34,500 bases of DNA from an uncultured Opitutia bacterium (lineage in GTDB: Bacteria; Verrucomicrobiota; Verrucomicrobiia; Opitutales; Opitutaceae). The position numbers and the translations under genes are program-made. The notes below the pieces were generated by a model, which was not told where the DNA came from, made no database searches, and worked only from the letters and a program-made list of their open reading frames with translations. The stretch is from NCBI GenBank assembly GCA_903881475.1, contig CAIRTK010000046.1, positions 1 through 34,500 of the forward strand. The letters are read 5' to 3'. Below are positions 1-9,352 of the stretch, one piece after another (position 1 is the stretch's first letter; each line of letters begins with the position of its first letter).

Positions 1-54
1 CACCTCCCGCAGGATGCGGACTTTCTCCTCCGTACTGAATCTTTTTCCTTTCAT
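1..54 (-). CDS. IS3-family transposase OrfA, N-terminal fragment (runs off the left edge)
   Basis: Reading leftwards from an ATG at 54-52, the 18 visible codons give MKGKRFSTEEKVRILREV. This is the usual start of the helix-turn-helix OrfA protein of IS3-type insertion sequences, which binds the element ends and is normally joined to the OrfB integrase by frameshifting. Only the N-terminus is in the window, so intactness cannot be judged. The end of the element should lie just to the right of the start codon, in roughly 55-95, but no inverted repeat can be confirmed without the other end. The family call rests on a short but characteristic motif. Confidence 0.7.
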   Translation of the reverse strand, partial: MKGKRFSTEEKVRILREV

Positions 55-305
55 GATCTGGGTCCTTTTTATTGGCCCAGACCAACTCTTCAAGCGGCTC
101 GAATTTCCGGAATCACGTCAAGGTTTTCCAAGAGTTCATCCCGTCTTAGTATCGCCAAACGGGCGTCGGTTCTCGGCCGGCGCGCTTTTTCAGGGAAAAT
201 TGACCGCCAACGGGCGGAGGCGCCACGGCGATGCCTTGCCAAGCCGGTACCTGCGGGCAACACTCCCCGCTCAGCAACGTGCAAATCCGGACTTCCTTCC
301 TTCCC

Positions 306-2456
306 ATGTCCAAACTCCCGTTCGTTCTATTTGCGGCAAACCTGGCCTTGCCGCTGGCCGCCGCCGAATCCGCCGCTCCCGCCCCGATGACCGCCAACCC
401 CCTGCTGACCGAGAGCACCCTGCCCTACCACCTGCCGCCCTTCGACCAGATCAGGAACGAGCACTTCGTTCCCGCGTTCGACGCCCTCATGGCGGCGCAG
501 CTCAAGGAGGTGGACGCAATCGCGGCCAATCCGGAAAAACCGACGTTCGAGAACACGATCGTCGCCCTCGACCGCTCCGGCTTGCTGCTCAAGCGGCTGA
601 ACGCCCTCTTCTCCAATCTCACCCAAGCCAACACCAACCCGGCGCTGGAGAAGATCGAGGCGGCGCTCTCCCCGCGGCGGTCCGCGCACAGCGATGCCAT
701 TTTCCTAAACCCCGCGCTCTACGCCCGGGTGCAGGCCGTCTATGCCCAGCGCGATGCCCTTGGCCTGGACGCCGAGTCGAAGTGGCTGCTCGAGCGCTAC
801 CGGCTGGATTTCGTCCGCGCCGGCGCCAACCTGGCCGACGCCGACAAGGCCAAGCTCAAGGCGCTCAACGCCGCCATCGCCACCGCCCAGACCACGTTCG
901 CCCAGAACGTGCAGAAGGAAAAGAACGCCGACGCCCTGATCGTTGATACGCGGGAGGAGCTGGCCGGCCTGACCGACAGCGAAATCACGGCCGCCGCCTC
1001 GGCTGCCAAGGCCGCCGGCCAGCCCGGAAAGTTTGCCCTCGTGCTGCTCAATACCACGGGTCAGCCGGCCCTCGAATCGCTAAAGAACCGTGCCGTCCGC
1101 GAGCGCCTCATGCAGGTTTCGCTCGCCCGCGGCAGCCATGGCGGGCCGTACGACAACCGCGCGGTGGTCGTGCAGCTCGCGAAGCTCCGCGCCGAGCGGG
1201 CCGTCCTGCTCGGCTATCCCAGCCACGCCGCCTACCAGCTGGAGGACCAGACCGCGAAGAACGTCGAAACCGTCAACCGCCTGCTCGCCCAGTTGGCCCT
1301 GCCGGCCGTCGCCAACGCCCGCTATGAAGCCGCCAACATGCAGCAGCTCGTCGATCGCGAGCATGGCGGGTTCAAGATCGATGCGGCCGACTGGTCGCTC
1401 TACTCCGAGAAGGTCCGCAAGATCCTGTACTCGTTCGACGGGTCGCAGCTGAAGCCGTATTTCGAGCTGAACCGCGTGCTCACCGACGGGGTGTTCTACG
1501 CCGCCCACGAGCTCTACGGCCTCACCTTCAAAGAACGCCATGACCTGCCGGTCTACCAGCCCGATGTGCGCGTCTTCGAGGTCTTCGATGCGGACGGCAC
1601 GCCGCTCGCGCTGTTTCTGGCCGATTACTACGCCCGGCCCTCCAAGCACGGCGGCGCCTGGATGAACGAGTACGTCTCGCAGTCCACCCTGCTCGGCACC
1701 AAGCCGGTGGTCGCCAACCACCTCAACATCCCGAAGCCGCCCGACGGCCAGCCCACGCTGCTGACATTCGACGAGGTCACCACCCTGTTTCACGAATTCG
1801 GCCATGCGCTGCACGGCATGTTTTCCAATGTGAAATACCCGCGCTTCAGCGGCACGAAAGTGCCGCGCGATTTTGTCGAGTTCCCCTCGCAGGTGAACGA
1901 GATGTGGGCCGTCTGGCCCTCCGTCCTGAAAAATTACGCCAAACACTACCAGACCGGCGCGCCCATGCCGGGGGCCCTGCTCAACAAGCTGCTGGAAGCC
2001 CAGAAGTTCAACCAAGGCCACTCCACCACCGAGCTCGTCGCCGCCAACGTCATCGACCAGGCCTGGCACCAGCTGAAACCCTCCGAGGTGCCGGATGACG
2101 TCCTCGCCTTCGAAGCGTCCGCGCTGAAGCAGGCCGGCGTGGATTATCCCCCGGTCCCCCCGCGCTACCGCAGCACCTACTTCTCCCACACGTTCTCCGG
2201 CGGTTACTCGGCCGGGTACTATTCCTATTTCTGGGCCGAGGTCCTCGTCGCCGACAGCGTGGACTGGTTCAAGGCCCATGGCGGCCTCACCCGCGCGAAC
2301 GGCGATCGCTTCCGCTCCACGCTCCTGTCGCGCGGCGGCAGCCGGGATGCCATGAGCCTCTTCCGCGACTTCACCGGCGGCGAACCCGACATCAAGCCGC
2401 TGATCAAGCGCCGCGGCCTTGATCATCCGCCAGTCATGCTGGAATTCGATGGTTAG
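306..2456 (+). CDS. M3-family zinc oligopeptidase, secreted, Dcp-like
   Basis: A 716-residue metallopeptidase that would cleave small peptides or release dipeptides from peptide C-termini. The zinc site is complete: HEFGH at residues 496-500 (H496, E497 catalytic, H500), with a third ligand at E525 in the stretch DFVEFPSQ, the 25-residue spacing typical of family M3. The C-terminal half has the family's FSHTFSGGYSAGYYSY segment. The ATG at 306 is preferred over one at 231 because it begins a clear signal peptide (hydrophobic run, then LPLAAAES), suggesting export to the periplasm. Length fits Dcp (about 680 residues) plus a leader. Dcp is the closest named member, but oligopeptidase A is not excluded. 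A frameshifted thioredoxin-like gene follows 20 bases downstream on the same strand. Confidence 0.93.
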   Translation: MSKLPFVLFAANLALPLAAAESAAPAPMTANPLLTESTLPYHLPPFDQIRNEHFVPAFDALMAAQLKEVDAIAANPEKPTFENTIVALDRSGLLLKRLNALFSNLTQANTNPALEKIEAALSPRRSAHSDAIFLNPALYARVQAVYAQRDALGLDAESKWLLERYRLDFVRAGANLADADKAKLKALNAAIATAQTTFAQNVQKEKNADALIVDTREELAGLTDSEITAAASAAKAAGQPGKFALVLLNTTGQPALESLKNRAVRERLMQVSLARGSHGGPYDNRAVVVQLAKLRAERAVLLGYPSHAAYQLEDQTAKNVETVNRLLAQLALPAVANARYEAANMQQLVDREHGGFKIDAADWSLYSEKVRKILYSFDGSQLKPYFELNRVLTDGVFYAAHELYGLTFKERHDLPVYQPDVRVFEVFDADGTPLALFLADYYARPSKHGGAWMNEYVSQSTLLGTKPVVANHLNIPKPPDGQPTLLTFDEVTTLFHEFGHALHGMFSNVKYPRFSGTKVPRDFVEFPSQVNEMWAVWPSVLKNYAKHYQTGAPMPGALLNKLLEAQKFNQGHSTTELVAANVIDQAWHQLKPSEVPDDVLAFEASALKQAGVDYPPVPPRYRSTYFSHTFSGGYSAGYYSYFWAEVLVADSVDWFKAHGGLTRANGDRFRSTLLSRGGSRDAMSLFRDFTGGEPDIKPLIKRRGLDHPPVMLEFDG

Positions 2457-2476
2457 ACCCGGACCCGCCCATTCTT

Positions 2477-2925
2477 ATGAAACGATTCCTCCTCCTCGCC
2501 GCGGCCGCCCTGGCCGTTTTGACCGGTTGCAACCCCTCCGGAGTCATCGATGCCACCGGCGGGACCGCGGCCGGTTCCGCCGCCAAGTCCGCCACCCCGC
2601 GCGCATCGCCCACGGTCAGCGGGTGGATCTCCGCGACTATATCGTGCCGGGCAAGACCACCATCTTCGACTTCACAAGCGAATACTGCCCGCCCTGCCGT
2701 GCTATCGCGCCCGCGCTCCACAAACTCCATGCCAGCCGCTCCGATATCGTGGTCGTGGAAATCGATCTCAACCGCCCGGGCGTACAGGGCATCGACTGGC
2801 AGTCACCCGTGGCCCAGCAATACAACATGCAGTCCATCCCGGCGTTCAAAGTCTATGGGACCGACGGCAAGCTGCAGGTCGAGGGGGACGAAGCCCGCTC
2901 TTACATCAACAGCCTGCTCCAATGA
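2477..2925 (+). pseudogene. Thioredoxin-fold lipoprotein, split by a frameshift
   Basis: The gene begins at ATG 2477 with a lipoprotein signal (MKRFLLLAAAALAVLTGC, lipobox cysteine at residue 18). This frame is convincing to about residue 40. After roughly 2590-2615 the protein-like sequence moves to the -1 frame, where it reads a thioredoxin domain: IFDFTSEYCPPCRAI with a CPPC redox motif, then IDLNRPGVQGIDW, then SIPAFKVYGTDGK and a stop at 2925. A one-base loss (or two-base gain) explains this. As sequenced, the start frame instead runs to 2974 as low-complexity residues. The intact protein would be a membrane-anchored thiol-disulfide reductase of about 150 residues. No standard slippery heptamer was seen at the shift, so a mutation or sequencing error is more likely than programmed frameshifting. 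It follows the M3 peptidase by 20 bases. Confidence 0.78.
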
Positions 2926-3088
2926 TCCAGGCCGGTCCCTGCCACCGAGGTTGATCTCATGCCCGCGAGGATGACCGTACCTTGAATCCGGTAAGCCCGG
3001 CCCGGCTCACCCCCCGTCGCGCCCCCCGGCCGGCGGCAAAGGCGCACGGAACCTCGGGCGCATCAGCGCAGTCCCACGGCACCACGCC

Positions 3089-3739
3089 ATGTCTTCCTCT
3101 TCCCGCTTGCTGCGGATCCTCGCCCTGGCGGGATTCGGCCTCCTTGGTTTCCTCATCGCCATCCCGGCCCATGCGGATGACGACGTCCGCTTTTCCGCCA
3201 CCCTCACCGCAGCGCAGCGCGCGGACGCCGGGCTCACCCAGCTGACGGAAGACAATGTGGCGGTCATCGACGGGCTGGTCCGGCAGGACTTGGCCGCGAG
3301 CAAGTTCAAGAACAACGGGGTCGACCACACCCGGTTCTCCCAGCGCCGCACCGCCCATGAGCGCGCCATCGCCGGCTTGGACCGGCTGAATCCCGCGCAG
3401 CTTGACCAGCTCGATGGCTTGATCCGGCTGCGGATCAGCGGCCCCGAACCGGTGGCCGCTGCCTTGGCCGTTTCCTCCGGTCAGGCCGGCCCGGGCCTCA
3501 AGGGCGTGAAATACGAGCGTCCGCTGGAACTGCATGGCGAAATCTCCTACACGGTCGGCGGGAGCAAGGCCGGGAGCTTCCAGGGCGTCGGCATGGTCGT
3601 GACCTACGACGATCCCGAACACCGGTACTCCGTGTTGGTCGGCTATTCCGAGTTTCGCGGCAAGGGGCTGCCCTATTGCTTCTATCCCGGCGGCGGTCCC
3701 TACCGGCCGTACGCCGAAGGGCTTCCGCCGGCGCCGTGA
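3089..3739 (+). CDS. Secreted protein of unknown function
   Basis: A 216-residue protein with a clear signal peptide: charged start, hydrophobic stretch to about residue 26, and a cleavage site after IPAHA (residue 29). Residues 35-125 look mainly helical and polar. The C-terminal third contains GEISYTVGGSKAG and VVTYDDPEHRYSVLVGY, which look like beta strands, and ends in a Pro/Gly/Tyr-rich tail. I do not recognise the family. Codon usage matches the neighbours and the start directly precedes the signal sequence, so it is very probably a real gene. It stands alone and is followed by a palindromic repeat at 3798. Confidence 0.8.
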   Translation: MSSSSRLLRILALAGFGLLGFLIAIPAHADDDVRFSATLTAAQRADAGLTQLTEDNVAVIDGLVRQDLAASKFKNNGVDHTRFSQRRTAHERAIAGLDRLNPAQLDQLDGLIRLRISGPEPVAAALAVSSGQAGPGLKGVKYERPLELHGEISYTVGGSKAGSFQGVGMVVTYDDPEHRYSVLVGYSEFRGKGLPYCFYPGGGPYRPYAEGLPPAP

Positions 3740-3797
3740 GACATTCAACGCTCCGCCTGATTGTGCGGGATGCCTTCGCGCTGCGAGATCGGTCTAA

Positions 3798-3859
3798 GGT
3801 AGGGCGAGTCGTCCTGACGAGCCGTTAGAGTCGGGCTCATCCGGAGGATTCGCCCCACC
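3798..3859. repeat. REP-like inverted pair, class 1, copy A
   Basis: Two arms face each other. The left starts GGTAGGGCGAGTCG and folds back through a TCC loop onto TGACGAGCC. The right is GGCTCATCC, GGA, GGATTCGCC, then CCACC. Each arm is a hairpin with a GTAG (or altered) foot on its outer side, the layout of bacterial REP/BIME elements. The two arms carry different stem sequences here (GAGTCG type and GGATTC type). It lies in the spacer before the transporter gene. Confidence 0.8.
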
Positions 3860-3921
3860 TTTGAATCCCCTGCCTCCTCGCGGCTCGACTCAGCCCGGCC
3901 TGAGTCCACGCTTCGCGGCTT

Positions 3922-4803
3922 ATGCCGTGGCGCTACGCTCTGCTCTTTCTCGGGGCCTTCGCGAGTTCGATGTCGGTCATCCTGATCCGGATGAGCCACG
4001 CGAACTCGATCGTGCTCTCCACCCTGCGGCTGCTCCTGGCGGCGGCCCTGCTCTCGCCCGTGTTCTGGCTGGAATGGCGCCGGCACCGGGCGGCCTGGAC
4101 GCGGAGCCACTGGGTGCGGACGCTGCCTCCCTCGCTCCTGCTCGCGGTGCATTTTTCGTCCTGGGCCTACGGCGCCCGGCTGACCGTCGCGGCGCAGGCC
4201 AGTCTCATCGTGAACCTCGTCCCCATCGTCATGCCGTTTTTCCTGCACTGGCTGGTGCGCGAGCGCATCAACCGGGTGGAGATCTGCGGCACCCTGCTCG
4301 CCCTCGCCGGCGTCGTCGTGCTGACGGCCCGCGATGCCTTCGCGGGGGGCGGGAACTACTGGGGCAACATCGTGTGCTTCATCTCCATGCTCCTGGTCGC
4401 ATGTTATGTCGCGCTGGGCCGCCGGAACCGCGACTTTCCCTCGCTCTGGCTGTACGTCATCCCGATCTACCTCCAGGCCGGGCTGATCTGCCTTGCGCTC
4501 TCCCTGCCCTGGCTGGGACAGTTCGACGCCGGCTCCTCCCGCGAGTGGCTGTCGGTCATCGGGCTTGCCTGCGTCCCGACCATTCTCGGGCATTCCCTGC
4601 TCAATTATTCCGTGCGCCACCTGCGCGGACAGGTGGTCGGGCTGGTCTTCGCCTCGCAGTTCATTTTTCCCGCCATCCTGGCCGTCAGCCTGTACCAGGA
4701 GCGGCTCACCCCGCTGTTTTGCACCGCCAGCGTGATCGTGCTCGCCGGCATCACCCTCGTGGTGTTCTCCGCACCCAGCCCGCCGCCGCCGGCGGTGGAA
4801 TGA
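3922..4803 (+). CDS. EamA/DMT-superfamily transporter, about ten transmembrane helices
   Basis: A 293-residue integral inner-membrane protein with the two-repeat, roughly ten-helix pattern of the drug/metabolite transporter superfamily. The first repeat starts at MPWRYALLFLGAFASSMSVI and includes the loop around QASLIVNLVPI. The second begins around residue 145 and includes VPTILGHSLLNYSV and FASQFIFPAILAVSLYQERL, a close match to the conserved EamA second half. Length is normal (about 290-300). Such proteins export or import small metabolites; the substrate cannot be read from sequence. The ATG at 3922 directly precedes the first helix. The gene ends 105 bases before the heparinase gene, but nothing ties the two functionally. 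Confidence 0.92.
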   Translation: MPWRYALLFLGAFASSMSVILIRMSHANSIVLSTLRLLLAAALLSPVFWLEWRRHRAAWTRSHWVRTLPPSLLLAVHFSSWAYGARLTVAAQASLIVNLVPIVMPFFLHWLVRERINRVEICGTLLALAGVVVLTARDAFAGGGNYWGNIVCFISMLLVACYVALGRRNRDFPSLWLYVIPIYLQAGLICLALSLPWLGQFDAGSSREWLSVIGLACVPTILGHSLLNYSVRHLRGQVVGLVFASQFIFPAILAVSLYQERLTPLFCTASVIVLAGITLVVFSAPSPPPPAVE

Positions 4804-4908
4804 CGCGGGGCATAAATCCTACGGCAGTTTGGTCTTGGCGACCTTTGTGCTCTTCGCGGTAATAAAATTCACCCGCTTCCGCGCCGTCGGGCCTCGCCCA
4901 TTTCCCGC

Positions 4909-6939
4909 ATGAACCACAGCCGCCGCCAGTTCCTCCGCACCGGTTTCAGCCTCGGCGCCCTCCTCGCGCTGCGCGGCACGGGCCGCGCGGCTGACCCGGG
5001 CAGTCCGCCAACACCCGCCGCGCCCCGCGGCCTGCTGTTCGATCCCGCCGACCTGCCGCGTCTCCGCGCCAACGTGCAGCGGCCGGAATTCCGCGAGTTT
5101 TGGGCCTACATGACCGGCCTGGATTTTGCCGCGGAGGAAAGGTTCCTGAACCGGGAGATCAGCCTCAGGAACCACATCACCGACATGTCGCGCGCCCAGG
5201 TCACCGCCGTGCGCGCGGCCTTCATGCATCTCCTTTATCCGGATTCGAGACAGCTGGCGCTGGCCCGCCTCGCGCTCGGGAGGGTCCTGCAATATCCCCA
5301 CTGGGACTGGCTCCGCGACAGCCAGCAGCGCCCGGTCTCGATCATGCGCGGCGCCGGCACCTGCATCGGCCTCGCCCTCGTCGCCGAGTGGCTCGCCGCC
5401 GACCTGACCGCCGCGGAACAGGCTGCCATCACCCGTGCCATGGCCGAGGAGGGCGGGCCGTCCTGCTACCGCGGGCTCCACGACATGACTCACCACGACG
5501 AGGTCGGACCCTGGAGCATCCATCCCGATGAGGAGGGCCTGTCACCCTTCAGCGTGGCCCATTGGCCGCGGATCCTGGACGACACCAACCTTCGCATCAC
5601 TTGCACCGCCGGCCTGGCCGCGGCGGCCTGCCACTTGCAGGGCCGCCACCCGGACGCGTCCCTCTGGCTCGAAGCGACCCGCGCCAGCCTGCGGCGCTAT
5701 TCCGCGCACCTCCCCCAGGACGGCTCGTTTCCCGAGGGGGTCGGCTACTGGGACTACACCTTCACGCATTATTTCATCACGCTCGAGATGTTGCGCCGCA
5801 AATACGGCGTCGATGATCGCGGCCTCCTCGATTTTACCGCGGAGGCGAGGTTCGCGCTCGAGATGACCATGCCCACCCCCGCGCAGCCGGACGGCTGCAT
5901 CAGCATCGGCGATTCCAACACGGCGGCCGGGTCCGTGCCACTCTCGTGGATCGCCCGTGAATTTCGCGACTCCGGCGCGCAGGAACTCACGCTGCGCCCG
6001 GGCGCCATCCGGCCCGCCTGGACCGGCCTGCTGACCGCCACGTGGTACGACCCGTCTGTGCCGGCCCGCCTGCCGGCAAACGCGCCGCTCGACCGGCGCC
6101 AGGCGCTTGGCATCGTCCTCTCGCGCACGGGCTGGACGGACCGGGACTGCCTTGTGACCCTGCGCAGCGGCGGTCCCACCAATCACGAGCACGCCGACCG
6201 TAACAGCGTGATTTTCACGGCCCATGGCGAACGGCTCCTGAACGACCCCGTGCACGCCGCCTATTCCACCCGGGATCCGAAATGGCTGCTGCGCCAGACC
6301 GAGGCCCACACCGCCGTGCTCATCGACGGCCACGGCCACATCTACCATGACGGCCGCGACGGCACCAACTCCTCGGCCGCCCAGGCCGTGATCCAGGACT
6401 ACCGCATCGGGCCCGGCTGGATGACCGTCACCAGCGACGCCGCCGATGCGTACCGCCGCGCCGGCCTGCCCGCGCAGCTCGTCCAGCGCACGCTGATCTA
6501 CCTCAAGCCGGATGTGCTCGCGATCTTCGACCGCGTGATCCTCGACGAGGCCCGCCCGGTGCAGGCGCGGTTCCAGGCCTTTAACGACGATGGCGCCGGC
6601 CACGTCACCGCCGACGGGCCGACGTTTTCCATCGTCCGGCCGCTTGCCACGTTGCATGCCCGCATCACCACGGCGGGTGAAAGCGCCGTCGCAGCCAGCC
6701 GGCTTGCCCTGCCGGAAGCCAGCGGCGTCTATCCCTACGCCGAGCTCCGCTCCGCTTCGGCGAAGGAGCACGCGCTGCTAACGCTCTGCACCGCCGCGCC
6801 GCACGGTGAAGCCCATGGCGAAATCACCGTGCAGCATGAAGCGGGGGCCTGGCACATCGCTGGGTCCCATCGCGGACAAAAGGTCCGGGTGAAAATCGCG
6901 ACTGCGGAAGGTGTGGCCGTGCCGGTGGTCACGCTCTGA
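4909..6939 (+). CDS. Heparinase II/III-family polysaccharide lyase, Tat-exported
   Basis: A 676-residue protein. It opens with a twin-arginine signal (RRQFLRTGF from residue 5, then a hydrophobic segment and GRAADP), so it is probably exported folded through Tat. Residues about 40-370 form the predicted alpha/alpha toroid, with DLPRLRANVQRPEF near its start. The C-terminal half is the heparinase II/III beta-sandwich, with the hallmark NHEHADRNSVIF (residues 425-436) followed by GERLLNDP. These lyases cleave uronic-acid-containing polysaccharides by beta-elimination; the actual substrate (heparin-like, alginate-like or other) is not determined. It is followed after a palindromic repeat by a beta-helix carbohydrate-active protein, fitting a degradation locus. 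A second, diverged family member is at 16904-19189. Confidence 0.9.
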   Translation: MNHSRRQFLRTGFSLGALLALRGTGRAADPGSPPTPAAPRGLLFDPADLPRLRANVQRPEFREFWAYMTGLDFAAEERFLNREISLRNHITDMSRAQVTAVRAAFMHLLYPDSRQLALARLALGRVLQYPHWDWLRDSQQRPVSIMRGAGTCIGLALVAEWLAADLTAAEQAAITRAMAEEGGPSCYRGLHDMTHHDEVGPWSIHPDEEGLSPFSVAHWPRILDDTNLRITCTAGLAAAACHLQGRHPDASLWLEATRASLRRYSAHLPQDGSFPEGVGYWDYTFTHYFITLEMLRRKYGVDDRGLLDFTAEARFALEMTMPTPAQPDGCISIGDSNTAAGSVPLSWIAREFRDSGAQELTLRPGAIRPAWTGLLTATWYDPSVPARLPANAPLDRRQALGIVLSRTGWTDRDCLVTLRSGGPTNHEHADRNSVIFTAHGERLLNDPVHAAYSTRDPKWLLRQTEAHTAVLIDGHGHIYHDGRDGTNSSAAQAVIQDYRIGPGWMTVTSDAADAYRRAGLPAQLVQRTLIYLKPDVLAIFDRVILDEARPVQARFQAFNDDGAGHVTADGPTFSIVRPLATLHARITTAGESAVAASRLALPEASGVYPYAELRSASAKEHALLTLCTAAPHGEAHGEITVQHEAGAWHIAGSHRGQKVRVKIATAEGVAVPVVTL

Positions 6940-6955
6940 TGCCGACAAGCATTAA

Positions 6956-7035
6956 GGTAGGGCGCGTTATCCTTAACGCGCCGGTTGGAGTCCGTCGGAT
7001 TCAAATGCGGCGGATTAGGGATAATCCGCCCTACC
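6956..7035. repeat. REP-like inverted pair, class 1, copy B
   Basis: The left arm is GGTAG, then stem GGCGCGTTA, loop TCCT, stem TAACGCGCC. The right arm is stem GGCGGATTA, loop GGGA, stem TAATCCGCC, then CTACC. Both arms are perfect 9-base-pair hairpins with the GTAG foot outside. The stem sequences differ completely from copy A while pairing is kept. It sits 16 bases after the heparinase stop codon, where it could act as a transcript end or 3' stabiliser. Confidence 0.85.
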
Positions 7036-7114
7036 ACCCGAAATATTCCGCCGGCCCATCCTGATTTGCCTTCGCAATCGCGGACCGGAGCGCTTGGCTT
7101 CGCGCCGTCTTCCC

Positions 7115-9229
7115 ATGCACGTCTTTCATCTCTCGCCCCGCGGACGCGACTCGGCTCCCGGCACATCCTCAAGCCCCTGGGCCACGCTGGCCGGCGCCCG
7201 TGATCAGCTTCGGCGCCTGCGCGCGGCCGGAAAAATCTCCGGGCCCGTCACCGTGCAGGTGCACGCCGGGACCTACGAACAGGCGAAGACCGTGGTCTTC
7301 GACCCCACGGACTCCTCCACGCACTATGCTGCAGCGCCGGGCGCGAAACCCGTCTTCGATGGCGGCGAGCGGCTCACGGGCTGGAAAGTCGGCCAACGCA
7401 ACGGCCGCACTGAATGGACGCTCGACCTTCCCGATGTCGCCGCGGGCCGGCAGTTCTTCCGTTCCCTCTTCGTCAACGGCCGCCGCGCCCCGCGGGCACG
7501 TTTCCCCAAATTTTCTCCGGATGCCCAGGGCGCGAAACAGGTCCTGCGCATCGGTGAAATCCTGGAGCCCGAAAAGGACGGGTTGTTTGACGGCCGCGAT
7601 ACCTTCAAGCCGCGGCCCGGCGACGTGTCGTCCGCCTGGACCTCGCTGCCCGACGCCGAGTTTGTCCTCCTGCATTTCTGGGTCGAAGAGCGCCTGCCCA
7701 AGCCGGCGCTCAATCCGCGCACCGGCTGGGTCAGTTTTGGCCGCCGCTCCGGCCTCTGCCTCTACGAGGCCTACGTCAACAACCACGGCCGGCGCGATCT
7801 CGCCCGCTACTACATCGACAATCTCTTCGAGGCGCTCACCGAGCCCGGCGAATGGTACCTCAGCCGGGAGACCGGCCGGCTCTATTACCTGCCGCGCCCC
7901 GGCGAGACGCCCACCAACACCGAAATCCGCGCCCCGCGCCTCCACACCTTTGTGCGCGCCAGCGGCGTCGTGTTTGGCGAGACCGGCGACCGCACCGACC
8001 TGCACGGCACCCGGCACGTGCGCGGCCTCGCATTCTCCGGCCTGACCTTCCGGCACGCCGACTGGTACTCGCCGCTAGCCGAGATCCACATGCCCGGGCA
8101 CCCCATCATCGAGGGACACGACCAGCCCATCGGCGGCAGCCCGCAGGCAGCCGTGGCCGTACCCGGCACGCTCCAGTTCCGCGCCGCGCGCGACTGCGCC
8201 GTGACGGATTGCACGATCGAGCACGTCGGCCTCCACGGTCTCGAGTTCGGCCCCGGCTGCCGCGAGTGTTCCGCCGTCGGCAACCAGCTCCACGACCTCG
8301 GGGCCGGCGGCATTCGCGCCGGCGGCGCGGATCTCGACGGCCTGGGCGACCGCCGCACCGGCGACCTCCGCATCACCGACAACCACATCCACCATATCGG
8401 CCGGATTTTCCACCAGGGCATCGGCGTGTTTCTGGCCTTCGCCGCGAATTGCACCGTGGCGCACAACCACATCCACGACACCTGCTACACCGGCATCTCC
8501 GTCGGCTGGGCCTGGGGCTTCCGCGACACGGTTACGCGCAACCACCGGATCGAGCACAACCACATCCATCATATCGGCGCCGGCGTCCTCAGCGACATGG
8601 GTGGCATCTACACCCTCGGCATCCAGCCCGACACCGTCCTGCGCGGCAATCACCTGCATGACATCTGGTCGCACGATTACGGCGGCTGGGGCGTTTATCT
8701 GGACGAGGGCAGCACCGGCATCCTCGTCGAGCACAACCTCGTGCACGACACCAAGGATGCCCCGTTCAACATCCATTACGGCCACGAGAACATCGCGCGG
8801 AACAACATTTTCGCCCGCGGACAGAACGCGATGTGTTCCGTCTCCCGCAACGAGCCGGGCTTTCTGGCCGTCAGTTTTTTCCAGAATATCCTGATCGGCC
8901 CCAGCAAGGCGCTCTACCGCGGCGGCTATCGCGACGACATCTCCCGCGACGCCCTCGTCGCCAATGCGAACTGCCTCTGGTTTCAGGGCGGCCAGGTCCC
9001 CGCCAGCCGCAATCCCGAGACGCATCTCAAGGAAGGCAACCAGCTGGACGTCAGCTTCGCTGCCTGGCGCAAAGCCGGCCACGACCAGTTGTCCATCGTG
9101 GCCGACCCGAAAGTCACCGAGGGTAGGAAGACTTGGCGCGTGGCAAACAACTCCCCCGCCCTGAAACTCGGCTTCAAGCCCTGGGACTGGTCCGCGTGCG
9201 GACCACGGTCCAAATCAAAGCGTGGCTGA
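7115..9229 (+). CDS. Right-handed parallel beta-helix protein, probable polysaccharide-active enzyme
   Basis: A 704-residue protein. The N-terminus (MHVFHLSPRGRDS, then SSPWATLAGARDQL and VTVQVHAGTYEQ) is the usual entry into a pectin-lyase-like right-handed beta-helix. An inserted domain spans about residues 85-290. The helix resumes with many short coils carrying NHIHHIG, HNHIHDT, HNLVHDT and similar Asn/His-rich turns (residues about 330-570). This layout resembles glycoside hydrolase family 141 and related beta-helix enzymes, which act on pectin or xylan, but the family is not proven. An in-frame TTG at 7094 exists; ATG 7115 is preferred because conserved sequence starts there. No signal peptide is visible from either start, unlike the exported heparinase upstream, so it may be cytoplasmic or the 5' end may be misread. 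Confidence 0.85.
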   Translation: MHVFHLSPRGRDSAPGTSSSPWATLAGARDQLRRLRAAGKISGPVTVQVHAGTYEQAKTVVFDPTDSSTHYAAAPGAKPVFDGGERLTGWKVGQRNGRTEWTLDLPDVAAGRQFFRSLFVNGRRAPRARFPKFSPDAQGAKQVLRIGEILEPEKDGLFDGRDTFKPRPGDVSSAWTSLPDAEFVLLHFWVEERLPKPALNPRTGWVSFGRRSGLCLYEAYVNNHGRRDLARYYIDNLFEALTEPGEWYLSRETGRLYYLPRPGETPTNTEIRAPRLHTFVRASGVVFGETGDRTDLHGTRHVRGLAFSGLTFRHADWYSPLAEIHMPGHPIIEGHDQPIGGSPQAAVAVPGTLQFRAARDCAVTDCTIEHVGLHGLEFGPGCRECSAVGNQLHDLGAGGIRAGGADLDGLGDRRTGDLRITDNHIHHIGRIFHQGIGVFLAFAANCTVAHNHIHDTCYTGISVGWAWGFRDTVTRNHRIEHNHIHHIGAGVLSDMGGIYTLGIQPDTVLRGNHLHDIWSHDYGGWGVYLDEGSTGILVEHNLVHDTKDAPFNIHYGHENIARNNIFARGQNAMCSVSRNEPGFLAVSFFQNILIGPSKALYRGGYRDDISRDALVANANCLWFQGGQVPASRNPETHLKEGNQLDVSFAAWRKAGHDQLSIVADPKVTEGRKTWRVANNSPALKLGFKPWDWSACGPRSKSKRG

Positions 9230-9352
9230 AGCGGTTGCTTCCACCCTTTCTTTCAATGCATCATCACGAAGACACGGAAGGGCAGAAACGCTGAGGCGTC
9301 CGGTCCTTTTCGCGCCTCCACTCCGCCGCGCTTCCGCGATCCTCCTTCCTCC

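Noticed and set aside
1080-2426. A 448-residue open frame opposite the M3 peptidase
   Set aside because: Shadow of the real gene, which has the full zinc site on the other strand.
2580-2620. Programmed -1 frameshifting in the thioredoxin-like gene
   Set aside because: No X-XXY-YYZ slippery heptamer and no obvious downstream stimulatory structure were seen; mutation or read error is simpler.
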